NCBI GenBank assembly: GCA_017462985.1
Contig: JAFTQB010000016.1
Span: 33,100 to 97,099 of the forward strand
From: Clostridia bacterium
GTDB lineage: Bacteria > Bacillota > Clostridia > Christensenellales > Borkfalkiaceae
Direction: 5' to 3'
DNA length: 64,000 bases
Positions 8,112 through 19,098 of this stretch are shown in pieces. The position numbers were made by a program, and so were the translations under genes. The notes under the pieces are model-generated. The model made no database searches and was not told the DNA's origin. It saw nothing but the letters and a program-made list of their open reading frames with translations. Every line of letters starts with the position of its first letter. Within the stretch, counting starts at the first letter, position 1.

Positions 8112-9281
8112 ATGCGTTCGTTTATCAATGAAAAATCAAGGGCGTTGAAGCCCAGCGGTATCCGTAAATTTTTCGATATCGTTCGGGAAACGGAGGGCGC
8201 GATCTCACTCGGCGTGGGCGAGCCGGATTTCGTTACGCCTTGGAAGGTCCGCTCCGCCGCCATCACCTCTTTGCAGCGCGGTTATACTCAATATACGGGC
8301 AACCGCGGCTTGCCGAAGCTTTTGAACCTCATCTCGCGCTATCTCTCCGAACGGTTTTCGCTCGATTTCGACCCCGCGCATATCGTCGTAACGGTGGGCG
8401 GCAGCGAGGCGATCGACCTTGCCTTGCGCGCTTGCGTGGATCGGGGGGAGGAAGTGCTCGTGCCCGATCCTTCCTACGTTTCCTACGCGCCGTTGATCGC
8501 GATGTCCGACGGCGTGCCCGTCAGCGTGGAGTGCAGGGAAGAGGACGCGTTCGTCGTTCGCGCGGACGCCTTGGAAAAGGCGATCACGCCCAAGACCAAA
8601 GCGATCATTCTCACCTATCCGAACAACCCCACGGGCGCGATCATGACCAAAGAACAGCTTCAAGAGATTGCCGCCGTGATCGAAAAACACGATCTTTTGG
8701 TGATTTCCGACGAAATTTACGCCGAGCTTACCTACGGCAAAAAGCATTGCTCCATCGCTTCCCTGCCGGGAATGAAGGAACGCACCGTGTACGTGGGAGG
8801 GTTTTCCAAAGCGTTCGCCATGACGGGCTGGCGCTTGGGCTTCGTTTGCGCGCCCGCCGAGGTGGACGACGCGATGTTTAAAATTCATCAATACGCCATG
8901 CTTTGCGCGCCGATCACGTCGCAATACGCGGGGATCGAAGCGCTTTCCGACGGGCTTTCCGACGGCTTTTCCACCGTGGAAGAAATGCGCGAGGCGTACG
9001 ATAAACGCCGCCGCTTCGTGTTGCATTCCCTTGCCGAAATCGGCTTGGATTGCTTCGAGCCAAAAGGCGCGTTTTATGCCTTCCCGTCCGTGAAAAACAC
9101 GGGGCTGACGAGCGAGGAGTTTGCCGAAAAGCTTTTAAAGAGCCAAAAGGTTGCCGTCGTTCCCGGGACGGCGTTCGGGCAATTCGGGGCGCAAAACGTC
9201 CGCCTTTCCTACGCGACGGGAATGTCTGCGCTTGCCGAGGCGTTCGACCGTATGTCGGCGTTTATGAAAGAATATAAATAA
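8112..9281 (+). CDS. PLP-dependent class I/II aminotransferase
   Basis: 389 aa, fold type I. Marks: VTVGGSEAIDLALRA near 95, PNNPTGAIM near 172, SDEIYAELTYG near 202, the Schiff-base lysine in GGFSKAFAMTGWR (K233) and the substrate arginine in NVRLSYATG near the C-terminus. Closest in pattern to PatA/AraT/AspC-type enzymes (aromatic amino acid or N-acetyl-diaminopimelate transamination); the exact substrate cannot be fixed. Translation is probably coupled to the Lrp gene (4-nt gap, no independent promoter seen). Confidence 0.88.
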   Translation: MRSFINEKSRALKPSGIRKFFDIVRETEGAISLGVGEPDFVTPWKVRSAAITSLQRGYTQYTGNRGLPKLLNLISRYLSERFSLDFDPAHIVVTVGGSEAIDLALRACVDRGEEVLVPDPSYVSYAPLIAMSDGVPVSVECREEDAFVVRADALEKAITPKTKAIILTYPNNPTGAIMTKEQLQEIAAVIEKHDLLVISDEIYAELTYGKKHCSIASLPGMKERTVYVGGFSKAFAMTGWRLGFVCAPAEVDDAMFKIHQYAMLCAPITSQYAGIEALSDGLSDGFSTVEEMREAYDKRRRFVLHSLAEIGLDCFEPKGAFYAFPSVKNTGLTSEEFAEKLLKSQKVAVVPGTAFGQFGAQNVRLSYATGMSALAEAFDRMSAFMKEYK

Positions 9282-9444
9282 TTGAATGCGAAAAATTCCT
9301 TTTTAAGCACCCGTGTTTGCGTTTGATTGAAAAATCTTGGATTTTTATTCATAAAACGAAGAATAAACGCATAAAATGGTAAAAAATAGTTAAGAAAAAA
9401 CCTAAAAAAATCTTTTTCCTTATAGGAAGTTAGGGGAAAAATCA

Positions 9445-9473
9445 TTGACAAAACCAAAAAAAACGGGTATAAT
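9445..9473 (+). promoter_or_regulatory. Consensus promoter for greA-lysS
   Basis: TTGACA (9445-9450), 17-bp spacer, TATAAT (9468-9473), a perfect match. The leader to greA is about 95 nt. The AT-rich bases 9282-9444 hold nothing else I can support. Confidence 0.88.
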
Positions 9474-9493
9474 AAGGAAAACTGAATGAAAAA

Positions 9494-9531
9494 CGCCGTG
9501 GCTTTTGAAAGAAAGACACGGTGGTATTTTT
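9494..9531 (+). promoter_or_regulatory. Attenuator-like hairpin in the greA leader
   Basis: CGCCGTGGCTTT (9494-9505) pairs with GAAAGACACGGTG (about 9511-9523) with one internal mismatch, followed by TATTTTTG. It has the shape of an intrinsic terminator between promoter and greA RBS. GreA acts on paused or backtracked RNA polymerase, so self-control through a leader terminator is plausible but unproven. Confidence 0.45.
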
Positions 9532-9573
9532 GTGTCTATGCGGAAAAACGCAAGGCATGGGGAGGAAAATTTT

Positions 9574-10095
9574 ATGGCAAAATTGTATCTTACGGAAAAC
9601 GGAGCGTTGGCAGAGATCGAGAGCGACAAGGTGTATATGTCGAGGGGGGGCTACGAGGCAGCCAAGCGCCATTTGAAGTATTTACAAACGGAAAAACGGG
9701 ATGAGATCGTGGCGAGAATTTCCGAGGCGAGAAGCCACGGGGATCTTTCCGAGAACGCGGAATACGACGCGGCAAGAAACGAACAAGCGGCGAACGAAGG
9801 GGAAATTTTAGAACTTGAATACAAAATTAAGAATCGGCAAATTTACGCCGTTCCCACCGCTCCCGATTTTATCACTTTTGGCGTAAAAGTAACCGTTTAC
9901 GACGAAGATTTCGAAGAACATATCGCGTACGAGATCACGGGTACGATGGAAGCGGACGCGGACGCGGGCAAAATTTCCAACGAATCGCCCGTAGGCGAGG
10001 CGTTGATCGGCCATAAGACGGGCGACACGGTAACGGTGCGCCTTGCGAACGGCAACGAATTCGATTTGAAAGTAGAAAAAATCGAGCTCGCATAA
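9574..10095 (+). CDS. greA: Transcription elongation factor GreA
   Basis: 173 aa from ATG 9574 (MAKLYLTENG), chosen because GGGGAGGAAAA lies just upstream; the in-frame upstream ATG has no RBS. An N-terminal antiparallel coiled coil carries the tip signature ARSHGDLSENAEYDAARNEQ, with the acidic D and E that reach the RNA polymerase active centre through the secondary channel. The C-terminal FKBP-like globular domain contains SPVGEALIGHKTGDTV. Length is slightly above the usual ~158. It lies 39 nt ahead of lysS, a common greA-lysS arrangement. Confidence 0.95.
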   Translation: MAKLYLTENGALAEIESDKVYMSRGGYEAAKRHLKYLQTEKRDEIVARISEARSHGDLSENAEYDAARNEQAANEGEILELEYKIKNRQIYAVPTAPDFITFGVKVTVYDEDFEEHIAYEITGTMEADADAGKISNESPVGEALIGHKTGDTVTVRLANGNEFDLKVEKIELA

Positions 10096-10134
10096 AAAAT
10101 ACGCAATCAAAGACGAAAATTCACGAGGTGTACG

Positions 10135-11637
10135 ATGCAAGAGAATAACGTTACGACGATGCAGGAAGAAGAACAGCTCATTGAGCAGGCGAAAATTCGC
10201 CGCGACAAGCTCGCCAAGCTTGTTTCCGAGGGCAAGAACCCTTACGAACAGGTAAAATATCCCGTTGACGCGGACTCCGCTTCCATCAAAGCGGATTTCG
10301 AAGCGTACGAAGGCAAGACGGTGGTGATGGCGGGCAGAATGATGTCCCGCCGTATCATGGGTAAGGCGTCTTTTTCGCATATCGCGGATAAGAGCGGCAC
10401 GATCCAGATCTACGTTACCCGCCAAGATATCGGGGAAGAAAATTATATGTCTTATAAAAAAGACTACGATATCGGGGATATTTTCGGGTTTAAGGGATTC
10501 GTGTTTAAAACGCAAACGGGCGAGGTTTCCGTGCACGTGCAGGAATTGGTATTGCTTTCCAAGTCCTTATTGCCCCTGCCCGAAAAATATAACGGGCTGC
10601 AAAATCAGGATATGAAATACCGCTTGCGCCACCTTGATTTGATTATGAACGACGACGTGAAAAAGACGTTCCGTATCCGTTCGCAGATCTTAAAGGAAAT
10701 TCGCGCCTACCTCGACGGTATGGGATATTTGGAAGTGGATACGCCCACCCTTTTAACGCTTGAAATCGGCGCGGACGCACGCCCGTTCAAGACCCACCAC
10801 AACGCGCTGGATTTAGAAATGTATATGCGTATCGAAACGGAGCTTTTCTTAAAAAGACTTATCGTCGGCGGCTTGGACAGAGTGTACGAAGTGGGCAGAA
10901 TTTTTAGAAATGAGGGCATGGACGCGTTCCACAACCCCGAATTTACTACGATCGAAATGTACCAAGCATACAGCGATTATATCGATATGATGGATCTTAT
11001 CGAGGATCTTTATAAAACGGTTACGCTGAAAGTTTGCGGCACGCTGGATATCACCTATCAAGGCACGGTCATTCACATGGGCGAATGGACGAGAATGACG
11101 ATGGTGGAAGCGGTGAAAAAATACGCGGGCGTAGATTATAACGATTGGGAAAGCGACGAACAGGCGCGCGCCGTAGCCAAAGAAAAAGGATTAGAGCTTG
11201 AACAGGGCGACGCGGCAACCAAGGGGCACGTACTCATCGAATTTTTCGACGCGTTCGTCGAAGACAACCTCGTTCAGCCCACCGTCATCTACGATTATCC
11301 CGTGGAAAATTCCCCGCTTGCAAAGCGCAAGCCGTCTAATCCCGCGTTTACCGAACGGTTTGAATATTTTATCTGCGGGCACGAATACGGCAACGCGTTC
11401 TCGGAGCTGAACGATCCGATCGACCAAAAGCAAAGAATGGTCAAGCAGGTGGAAGCGAAGCGCGCGAAAGGCAACAACGACGCGCAGGTGGACGAGGATT
11501 TCATCAACGCGCTCGAATACGGTCTGCCCCCCACGGGCGGACTCGGTATGGGGCTTGATCGCTTCGTGATGCTTTTGACGGATAGCTCCACCATTCGCGA
11601 CGTTATCCTGTTCCCCACGATGAAACCTAAAAAATAA
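10135..11637 (+). CDS. lysS: Lysyl-tRNA synthetase, class II
   Basis: 500 aa. The N-terminal OB-fold anticodon-binding domain (about 55-150; VVMAGRMMSRRIMGKASFSHI) is followed by the class II core: motif 2 VYEVGRIFRNEGMDAFHNPEF near 245 and motif 3 GLGMGLDRFVMLL near 470, ending in VILFPTMKPKK. ARPFKTHHNALDLEMYMRI is typical of LysRS. It charges tRNA-Lys. Normal length and intact motifs. No T-box is visible; expression probably comes from the greA promoter, with a strong terminator following. Confidence 0.97.
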   Translation: MQENNVTTMQEEEQLIEQAKIRRDKLAKLVSEGKNPYEQVKYPVDADSASIKADFEAYEGKTVVMAGRMMSRRIMGKASFSHIADKSGTIQIYVTRQDIGEENYMSYKKDYDIGDIFGFKGFVFKTQTGEVSVHVQELVLLSKSLLPLPEKYNGLQNQDMKYRLRHLDLIMNDDVKKTFRIRSQILKEIRAYLDGMGYLEVDTPTLLTLEIGADARPFKTHHNALDLEMYMRIETELFLKRLIVGGLDRVYEVGRIFRNEGMDAFHNPEFTTIEMYQAYSDYIDMMDLIEDLYKTVTLKVCGTLDITYQGTVIHMGEWTRMTMVEAVKKYAGVDYNDWESDEQARAVAKEKGLELEQGDAATKGHVLIEFFDAFVEDNLVQPTVIYDYPVENSPLAKRKPSNPAFTERFEYFICGHEYGNAFSELNDPIDQKQRMVKQVEAKRAKGNNDAQVDEDFINALEYGLPPTGGLGMGLDRFVMLLTDSSTIRDVILFPTMKPKK

Positions 11638-11658
11638 GCGCCCTTCGGCGCTGACCTT

Positions 11659-11691
11659 CGCGCCGAAACCAAACGGTTTTCGGCGCGTTTT
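11659..11691 (+). terminator. Terminator after lysS
   Basis: CGCGCCGAAA pairs with TTTCGGCGCG across a short loop and is followed by TTTT. Confidence 0.85.
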
Positions 11692-11764
11692 GATCACTCG
11701 GTTTTTCACGGCGGTATCATTTACTTATCACTTTATTGTGCTATGATAAGGCACGGAGGGAAAT

Positions 11765-12829
11765 ATGGACGCAAAAATCAACAAAAATCGTCTGGGGCAT
11801 TTGCTTTCCTACGATTGGGTAAAAATTATCGGCGTGATCGTGGCGGCGATCCTCGTTTGGTCGCTGATCTTTACGATGACGGCAACGCGGATCACCGGCT
11901 CGCAATCCTATTCGATCGTCAATTACTACGGGATGCACTTCGGCGACGGCGCGAATAAATATTATAACTTTGCCGAGGACGAATTTTCCTACGAAGTCAT
12001 CGAAGCGAACGTCGTGGACGTTTTGCAGGGCGGCGACGATTACGTGAGCACGATGATAGAAACGCGCTTTGCCACGGGCGAGGGCGATTTGATGTTTATC
12101 GGCAACACCGATAACCCCGATACGCAAACGGAGAAAAAGGACGCCGACGGCAATACGGTTACCGACGGCGAAGGGAATCCCGTTTACGAATATACCTCGT
12201 ATTTGAGCGGCTTTTTACAAAGCGGCTACTTTTTCAACGTTTCGCGCTTGGATGATACCGCTACTTCCGACGGGTATTTCACGCAAATGAAAAACTATCT
12301 CGGCTTATTCTACGATTATACCGAAACGGAAAAATCGTATAGCGGCGTTTCCATGCTCGTTGCCGATTTCGACGAAAATTCGCTCAATATCCAAGCGGTG
12401 GAAGAGCGTTTCGTTGCGCGCGTGAATAAAAATAAGGACAAGCGCTATAAAACGGAAGACGAGATCGCGCAAGGCAAAGCGGACGAGATCGCCCGTATTA
12501 AGGGCTACGCCGCGGCGTACGAAGCGTTTTTTGCAAACCTCGACGGCGGCTTGATCGCGTTCACCGTTTCCACCGTGCAAATGACGGAAGAGGTTGCCTA
12601 TACGGGCGTGTACAGTATCGATCTTTGCCCGAACGAGGCTACCATGGGCGGGTTGAAAGACTTTATCTATTATTACGCAAAGGACGAAGCGGGCACGGAA
12701 TACAAGACGGCGGCGAATATGAACGCGCTGTTTTTGGAACTGGACGGCTTGGACGGAGATTTCAAATACGAAACGGTGGCGCTCGTCAACCGCTTGGTGA
12801 AAGAATACGCCGTCGCGCAATCGAATTGA
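11765..12829 (+). CDS. Membrane-anchored extracellular protein of unknown function
   Basis: 354 aa. Basic N-terminus, one uncleaved membrane helix (about 20-42: KIIGVIVAAILVWSLIFTM), then an acidic, Tyr/Asp-rich external domain. Features include DVLQGGDDYVSTMIETRFATGEGDLMFIG, a DGEGNPVYEYTSYLSG turn region and a helical segment with many Lys/Glu (about 215-260). The central part loosely resembles extracellular solute-binding folds, but no motif proves it. RBS GGAGGG precedes the ATG; a possible -10 TATGAT lies near 11742. It has only 14 nt to the decarboxylase gene and is probably the first gene of the decarboxylase-tmk-mntP unit. Confidence 0.65.
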   Translation: MDAKINKNRLGHLLSYDWVKIIGVIVAAILVWSLIFTMTATRITGSQSYSIVNYYGMHFGDGANKYYNFAEDEFSYEVIEANVVDVLQGGDDYVSTMIETRFATGEGDLMFIGNTDNPDTQTEKKDADGNTVTDGEGNPVYEYTSYLSGFLQSGYFFNVSRLDDTATSDGYFTQMKNYLGLFYDYTETEKSYSGVSMLVADFDENSLNIQAVEERFVARVNKNKDKRYKTEDEIAQGKADEIARIKGYAAAYEAFFANLDGGLIAFTVSTVQMTEEVAYTGVYSIDLCPNEATMGGLKDFIYYYAKDEAGTEYKTAANMNALFLELDGLDGDFKYETVALVNRLVKEYAVAQSN

Positions 12830-12843
12830 CGGGAGCAAAGAGT

Positions 12844-14130
12844 ATGCGGAGCATTTTGAAAGACGAACGAACGCTTGCGCGTTGCCATATCGCAAAAATG
12901 CTGCTTAGCCAAAGCGAAACCCCGCATATTTCCTTTCATACCCCCGGGCATAAAGTAAACGACTTGGATATCACCGAGCTTTCTTATTCGGATAATCTTT
13001 CTTCGCCCAAGGGCTGTATCCGTGCGGCGCAAGAGGATATCGCCGCTATTTTGGGGGCGAAGCAAAGCTTTATTTTGACGGACGGAAGCACTTCGGGCGT
13101 GTATTCCATGCTCAAAGCGGCGTTTGACGGCGGCGTAAAGCGCGTTGCCGCGCCCTTGCTTTCTCACAAAAGTTTTTTCAACGGGTGTGCCCTTTTGGGG
13201 CTTGCGCCCGTTTTGTTTGAAGCGCCGCAAGGTTCAATCCCGTTGCCCGTGCGCTTGGAAGACGCGGAAGCCGCGCTAAGCGGCGCCGACGCGCTCTTTC
13301 TCACTTCCCCCGATTATTATGGGAATATCCCCGATCTTCCCGCGATTGCCGCGCTTTGTCAAAGGCAGGGAAAACCGCTTTTGATCGACGGCGCGCACGG
13401 CGGGCATTTGCATTTTACGCCTGCGCTTTATGCGGGAACTTATGCCGATTTATGGGTGGACGGCGTACATAAAAGTCTGCCCGCGCTCACGCAAGGCGCA
13501 GTAGTCAGCGCAAAAACGCAAGCGTGGGGCGAAAAGCTGAAAACCGCGGTGGATTTTTTCCGCACGTCCAGCCCCTCTTATCCGATCATGGCTTCGGTGG
13601 AATACGCAGTGAAATATCCGCGTAACTTACAATTGGAAACGCTCGTACATACGCTTTTTAGCGATTGTTCCTGCGTTCGCGTGAGCGAGGATTGGACGAA
13701 ACTCCTGCTCTTTGTCAAAAACGGCTTTTTGGTAGCCAAGGGGTTGGAATCGGTCGGCGTTTATCCCGAATTTTCCGATGAAAATCTCGTGTGTTTCTAT
13801 CTTTCCCCCGCCACTTCCGCAGAGGAGCTGAACGGGCTGAAAGAAGCGATACGGCGTTTGGAAGAAAGGGGCGAAACGCTGGACAAAAAAACGCTTGAAC
13901 GCGCACCTGCCCCCCAAAAATTGCAAAATATTGCGGGGAAAGAATGCGAATGGATACCGCTTGCGGGGGCGGCGGGCAGAATCAGCGCGGGCTTTTGCGG
14001 TTTGTTTCCGCCCTGTTTGCCGCTCGTCTTTTTGGGCGAGAGGATCGAAGAAGAAAAAATTGCTCGACTCCAAAGCGCGACGGGCGTATTCGGAATCGAG
14101 AACGATAAAATTTTGGTGGTGAAGGAATGA
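12844..14130 (+). CDS. Orn/Lys/Arg decarboxylase-family PLP enzyme
   Basis: 428 aa from ATG 12844, RBS GGGAGCAAAG. The major domain (about 30-310) has HTPGHK, the PLP-phosphate region ILTDGSTSGVYSM, the cofactor Asp/His in LLIDGAHGGHLHF and the Schiff-base lysine in DGVHKSLPALTQGA (K210). A shortened C-terminal domain ends with LFPPCLPLVFLGERI. It belongs to the Firmicutes group of compact decarboxylases often next to tmk, as here (ATGA overlap with tmk). Substrate may be arginine, lysine or ornithine, feeding polyamine synthesis; sequence alone does not decide. The GYPPGIP motif of many relatives reads GLFPPCLP here. Confidence 0.85.
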   Translation: MRSILKDERTLARCHIAKMLLSQSETPHISFHTPGHKVNDLDITELSYSDNLSSPKGCIRAAQEDIAAILGAKQSFILTDGSTSGVYSMLKAAFDGGVKRVAAPLLSHKSFFNGCALLGLAPVLFEAPQGSIPLPVRLEDAEAALSGADALFLTSPDYYGNIPDLPAIAALCQRQGKPLLIDGAHGGHLHFTPALYAGTYADLWVDGVHKSLPALTQGAVVSAKTQAWGEKLKTAVDFFRTSSPSYPIMASVEYAVKYPRNLQLETLVHTLFSDCSCVRVSEDWTKLLLFVKNGFLVAKGLESVGVYPEFSDENLVCFYLSPATSAEELNGLKEAIRRLEERGETLDKKTLERAPAPQKLQNIAGKECEWIPLAGAAGRISAGFCGLFPPCLPLVFLGERIEEEKIARLQSATGVFGIENDKILVVKE

Positions 14131-14750
14131 AAGGAAAATTGATTACGTTCGAGGGCTGCGACGGTTGCGGCAAGAGCACGCAGCTGAAAATTTTAAGCGA
14201 CTTTTTGCAAAGCGGCGGCATACCTCATATCTTCACGCGCGAACCGGGCGGCGGAAAAATTTCCGAAGCCATTCGCGGCGTGCTGTTGGACGGTAAAAAC
14301 GCGGAAATGTCGGACGAATGCGAAGCGCTTTTATACGCGGCGGCGCGCGCGCAACATATCAACGACCGCATCGCCCCCGCATTGCGCGAGGGAAAATTGG
14401 TGGTGTGCGATCGCTACGTGGATTCCTCGTTCGCCTATCAAGCGTACGCGCGCGGTTTGGGCATGGAATTTGTGGCGAAGATCAACGCGTTCGCCTTGGA
14501 AGAATATTTGCCTGATCTCACCTTTTTTATCGATCTTTCCCCCGAAGACGCGTTTCAAAGAAAACACGGCGCGGACGAAAACGACCGCTTGGAACAGGCG
14601 GGGCTTGCTTTTCACAAAAAGGTGTACGAGGGCTATCTCGCTCTCGCAAAGCAATATCCCGATCGTTTCGTCGTTTTGAACGGCAAGGATAGCATCGACG
14701 GGATCGCGCTTGCCGTGCAAAGCGCGTTGAAGCAAAGAGGTTGTATTTAA
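14127..14750 (+). CDS. tmk: Thymidylate kinase
   Basis: 207 aa. P-loop EGCDGCGKST (9-18), DRX-type motif CDRYVDSSFAYQ near 97, and REPGGGKISEAIR with the catalytic DR(E) region of dTMP kinases. It phosphorylates dTMP to dTDP for DNA synthesis. It overlaps the decarboxylase by 4 nt and is followed immediately by mntP. Normal length. Confidence 0.95.
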   Translation: MKGKLITFEGCDGCGKSTQLKILSDFLQSGGIPHIFTREPGGGKISEAIRGVLLDGKNAEMSDECEALLYAAARAQHINDRIAPALREGKLVVCDRYVDSSFAYQAYARGLGMEFVAKINAFALEEYLPDLTFFIDLSPEDAFQRKHGADENDRLEQAGLAFHKKVYEGYLALAKQYPDRFVVLNGKDSIDGIALAVQSALKQRGCI

Positions 14751-14752
14751 AA

Positions 14753-15379
14753 ATGGGCGTTTTAGAAGTCGTATTTTTAGGGATCGCACTTTCGATGGAC
14801 GCCGTTGCCGTGAGTATGACGAACGGCATGACGGCAAAAAAATTATGCCCCCGCCACGCGCTTTTGATCGCGTTATTTTTCGGCGTATTTCAGGCGCTGA
14901 TGCCCCTCGTTGGGTATTTCATCGCAGACCTGGTTGCCTCTAATTTTGTGGAAACCTTCGAAAAGATCTCGTCGATCATCGCTTTCGTGTTGCTCGGATT
15001 TTTGGGCGGCAAGATGATTTTTGATTGCGTGCGCGGAATGATCAAAGCAAAAAAGGGCGTAGAAGAGGAATGCGATGCCTGTTTTTCGTCGGAAAAAGGC
15101 TTTTCGATTTTCAAGCTACTTATGCAAGCCGTTGCCACGTCCATCGACGCGCTCGCTGTGGGGATCACCTTGAAGATGGCGGCGATGACGGAACAGGGCT
15201 TGGCGCTCGGCATTTTCGGCGCGGTGGGCGTGATCGGCGCGATCACTTTCGCCCTTTCGCTCGTCGCGGTGTATATCGGCAAGGCGCTCGGCAACAAGCT
15301 CGCGGATAAAGCGGGCGTGTTTGGCGGCGCGGTGCTCGTGATTATCGGCGTAAAGCTCCTTTTGGAAGGAATTTTATAA
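14753..15379 (+). CDS. mntP: MntP-family manganese efflux pump
   Basis: 208 aa from ATG 14753; an upstream in-frame TTG at 14741 is possible but abuts the AGAGG RBS. Six hydrophobic segments in two inverted halves, each with the transport Asp motif: MDAVAVSMTNG (first helix) and SIDALAVGITL (fourth). A central Cys/Glu-rich loop (EEECDACFSS) is a possible metal-contact site. It exports Mn2+. Mn2+ riboswitches often precede this family, but there is no room for one here, since the gene follows tmk by 2 nt; expression is tied to the operon. Confidence 0.9.
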   Translation: MGVLEVVFLGIALSMDAVAVSMTNGMTAKKLCPRHALLIALFFGVFQALMPLVGYFIADLVASNFVETFEKISSIIAFVLLGFLGGKMIFDCVRGMIKAKKGVEEECDACFSSEKGFSIFKLLMQAVATSIDALAVGITLKMAAMTEQGLALGIFGAVGVIGAITFALSLVAVYIGKALGNKLADKAGVFGGAVLVIIGVKLLLEGIL

Positions 15380-15457
15380 AATTTAGTGAAAAAAATACGG
15401 AATTTTCACAAAAGTATGGTAAAATAAGGATAATCAACTACGAAAGAGGTATCAAAA

Positions 15458-16495
15458 ATGGCAACGAAAAAGAAAAAAGGCTTGATGATCACGGCGATCG
15501 TCTTGGGCGCGATCGTATTGATCTATGCGATCTTGGCGCTCTTTCCCCGCCCGAAGAATTTCGCTTTGGACAACCCGATGATGAAGCAATCGGAAATGCC
15601 CCTCTTGATCGCGCACGGCGGCGGCAACAAGGAATTTCCCGATAATACGCTCGAAGCGTTCTACAACGCGTACAGCGTGGACGAAAACGTAATGATGGAA
15701 ACGGACGTCAGCATCACGAAAGACGGCGTGGTGATCCTTTCCCACGATACGACGATCGACCGCAAAACCAACGCCGTGGGGGAAATTTCCGAATGGAACT
15801 ACGCCGACCTCATTGCGCAGGAAGTGGATTTTTCCTATACGAACAAAACGGATAGCGAAACCGATCGCTTGATCGAGGGTTCGGAGCGTAAAAAATTCAA
15901 AAACCCCGACGGCGTGGAAGTAACGCCTTTGGACGTGGAGTATCCTAACGGCGTAACGGCGCGGCACGAAAGCGTGTTCCTCGCCACCACCTTGGAAGAA
16001 TTGATCACCTGCTTTCCTAAAAACCGTATCAACGTAGAAATCAAGCAATCGGGCGAGTTGGGGAAACGGGCGCTTGCGGCGGTTGTGGAGCTGTTGGAAG
16101 AACACGGCGCGTTCGATCGCGTGGTGCTCGCTTCCTTCCATAACGAGATTTACGACGAATTTAAGCGTATGCAAAAGGCGAAGGAAGTGCCCGAAACGTT
16201 TATGTATTCTCCCGGTACGGGCGGCGCGGTGAATTTCTACGTGCTGTACCTTTTAGGTTTAGACGTATTCTTCGGGGATAATATGTGCGTATTCCAGCTC
16301 CCCACCGAGCAGTACGGCTTCGATTTGGCAACGAAGAGCCTTGTCGACCGCGCGCACGCGCACAACCTCGCCGTACATTATTGGACGATCAACGATAAAG
16401 AAGAAATGCGGAAGCTGATAGAAATCGGCGCGGACGGGATTATGACCGATTATCCGCACCGTTTGCAGGAAGTATACGACGAATACACGGCGTAA
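15458..16495 (+). CDS. Glycerophosphodiester phosphodiesterase, membrane anchored
   Basis: 345 aa. A basic N-terminus and membrane helix (about 8-28) place the TIM-barrel outside. GDPD marks: IAHGGGNKEFPDNTLEAF (usual H-R-G reads H-G-G), METDVSITKDGVVILSHD with the metal Glu/Asp and catalytic His, NVEIK near 190 and the C-terminal YWTINDKEEMRKLIEIGADGIMTDYP. It releases glycerol-3-phosphate from glycerophosphodiesters or teichoic acids. The H-G-G in place of H-R-G removes a conserved Arg that contacts phosphate, a feature also seen in some surface GDPDs. RBS AAAGAGG. Confidence 0.88.
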   Translation: MATKKKKGLMITAIVLGAIVLIYAILALFPRPKNFALDNPMMKQSEMPLLIAHGGGNKEFPDNTLEAFYNAYSVDENVMMETDVSITKDGVVILSHDTTIDRKTNAVGEISEWNYADLIAQEVDFSYTNKTDSETDRLIEGSERKKFKNPDGVEVTPLDVEYPNGVTARHESVFLATTLEELITCFPKNRINVEIKQSGELGKRALAAVVELLEEHGAFDRVVLASFHNEIYDEFKRMQKAKEVPETFMYSPGTGGAVNFYVLYLLGLDVFFGDNMCVFQLPTEQYGFDLATKSLVDRAHAHNLAVHYWTINDKEEMRKLIEIGADGIMTDYPHRLQEVYDEYTA

Positions 16496-16504
16496 ATACA
16501 GCAA

Positions 16505-16531
16505 AAAAGAGCCTTTCGAGGCTCTTTTCTT
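16505..16531. terminator. Terminator after the GDPD gene
   Basis: AAAAGAGCCT-TTCG-AGGCTCTTTT, nearly symmetric, working in both directions. Confidence 0.85.
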
Positions 16532-16555
16532 TATTTCCTGTGATATAGCCGTTAA

Positions 16556-16586
16556 GGTGAAATGATTGCAAAGCAAGCAATTCACC
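16556..16586. repeat. Palindromic gaattgc-type intergenic hairpin
   Basis: GGTGAAATGATTGC pairs with GCAAGCAATTCACC around an AAA loop. Related hairpins occur at 23.2, 39.7, 41.2 and 55.7 kb. It lacks a T-run in either direction. Confidence 0.5.
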
Positions 16587-16599
16587 TTTTAAACGCCTC

Positions 16600-16767
16600 T
16601 CAATCAAGTAGCTCCAAATCTTCCCTGCATTCTCTGCAGCTCCCGTCCGAACGCTTGGCGCACGCCGCGCAAAGCAGATCTCCGCACACGGGGCACGCGT
16701 AGCCCGTAACGCCGTTGAATTGATTGCCGCAAAGGGCGCAGTAAAAGAGTAAATCGTTGGTTTTCAT
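16600..16767 (-). CDS. Small zinc-ribbon/RING-like protein
   Basis: 55 aa from ATG 16767, chosen because GGGAGGAAG lies directly ahead; an in-frame upstream ATG has weaker support. Eight cysteines in pairs, CALC, CPVCGDLLCAAC and a final C..C, suggest two zinc sites in treble-clef or ribbon form. No enzymatic motif. Stand-alone on the minus strand. Function unknown; candidates are a zinc-dependent adaptor or nucleic-acid contact protein. Confidence 0.6.
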   Translation of the reverse strand: MKTNDLLFYCALCGNQFNGVTGYACPVCGDLLCAACAKRSDGSCRECREDLELLD

Positions 16768-16830
16768 TTTTTCTTCCTCCCTTAGCAGTATTTTCCAAAA
16801 CAAAAATTTCATACCCGCAAAGCAAAAAAC

Positions 16831-16852
16831 CGCCCCTTTATCGGGCGTTTTT
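16831..16852. terminator. Short terminator-like hairpin upstream of gyrB
   Basis: CGCCC / GGGCG with a CTTTAT loop, flanked by A6 on the left and T5 on the right. It would insulate gyrB from upstream transcription. Confidence 0.5.
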
Positions 16853-17003
16853 CTTTTTTCTCGTAGAATGAGTCGGCGGACGGCGTTTTTTGCGATTTTG
16901 GCGTAAAAGCAAGGGGATTTTAAAGGGAAAACGCAAAAAGAAGAAAAAAATTTCTTTCAAACGCTTTTCTTTTTCTTTTTTTTGTGCTATAATAAGAGTG
17001 TAA

Positions 17004-19064
<2,061 letters not shown>

Positions 19065-19098
19065 CGGCGAATGGAAAATAAGATAAGGAAAAGATAAA

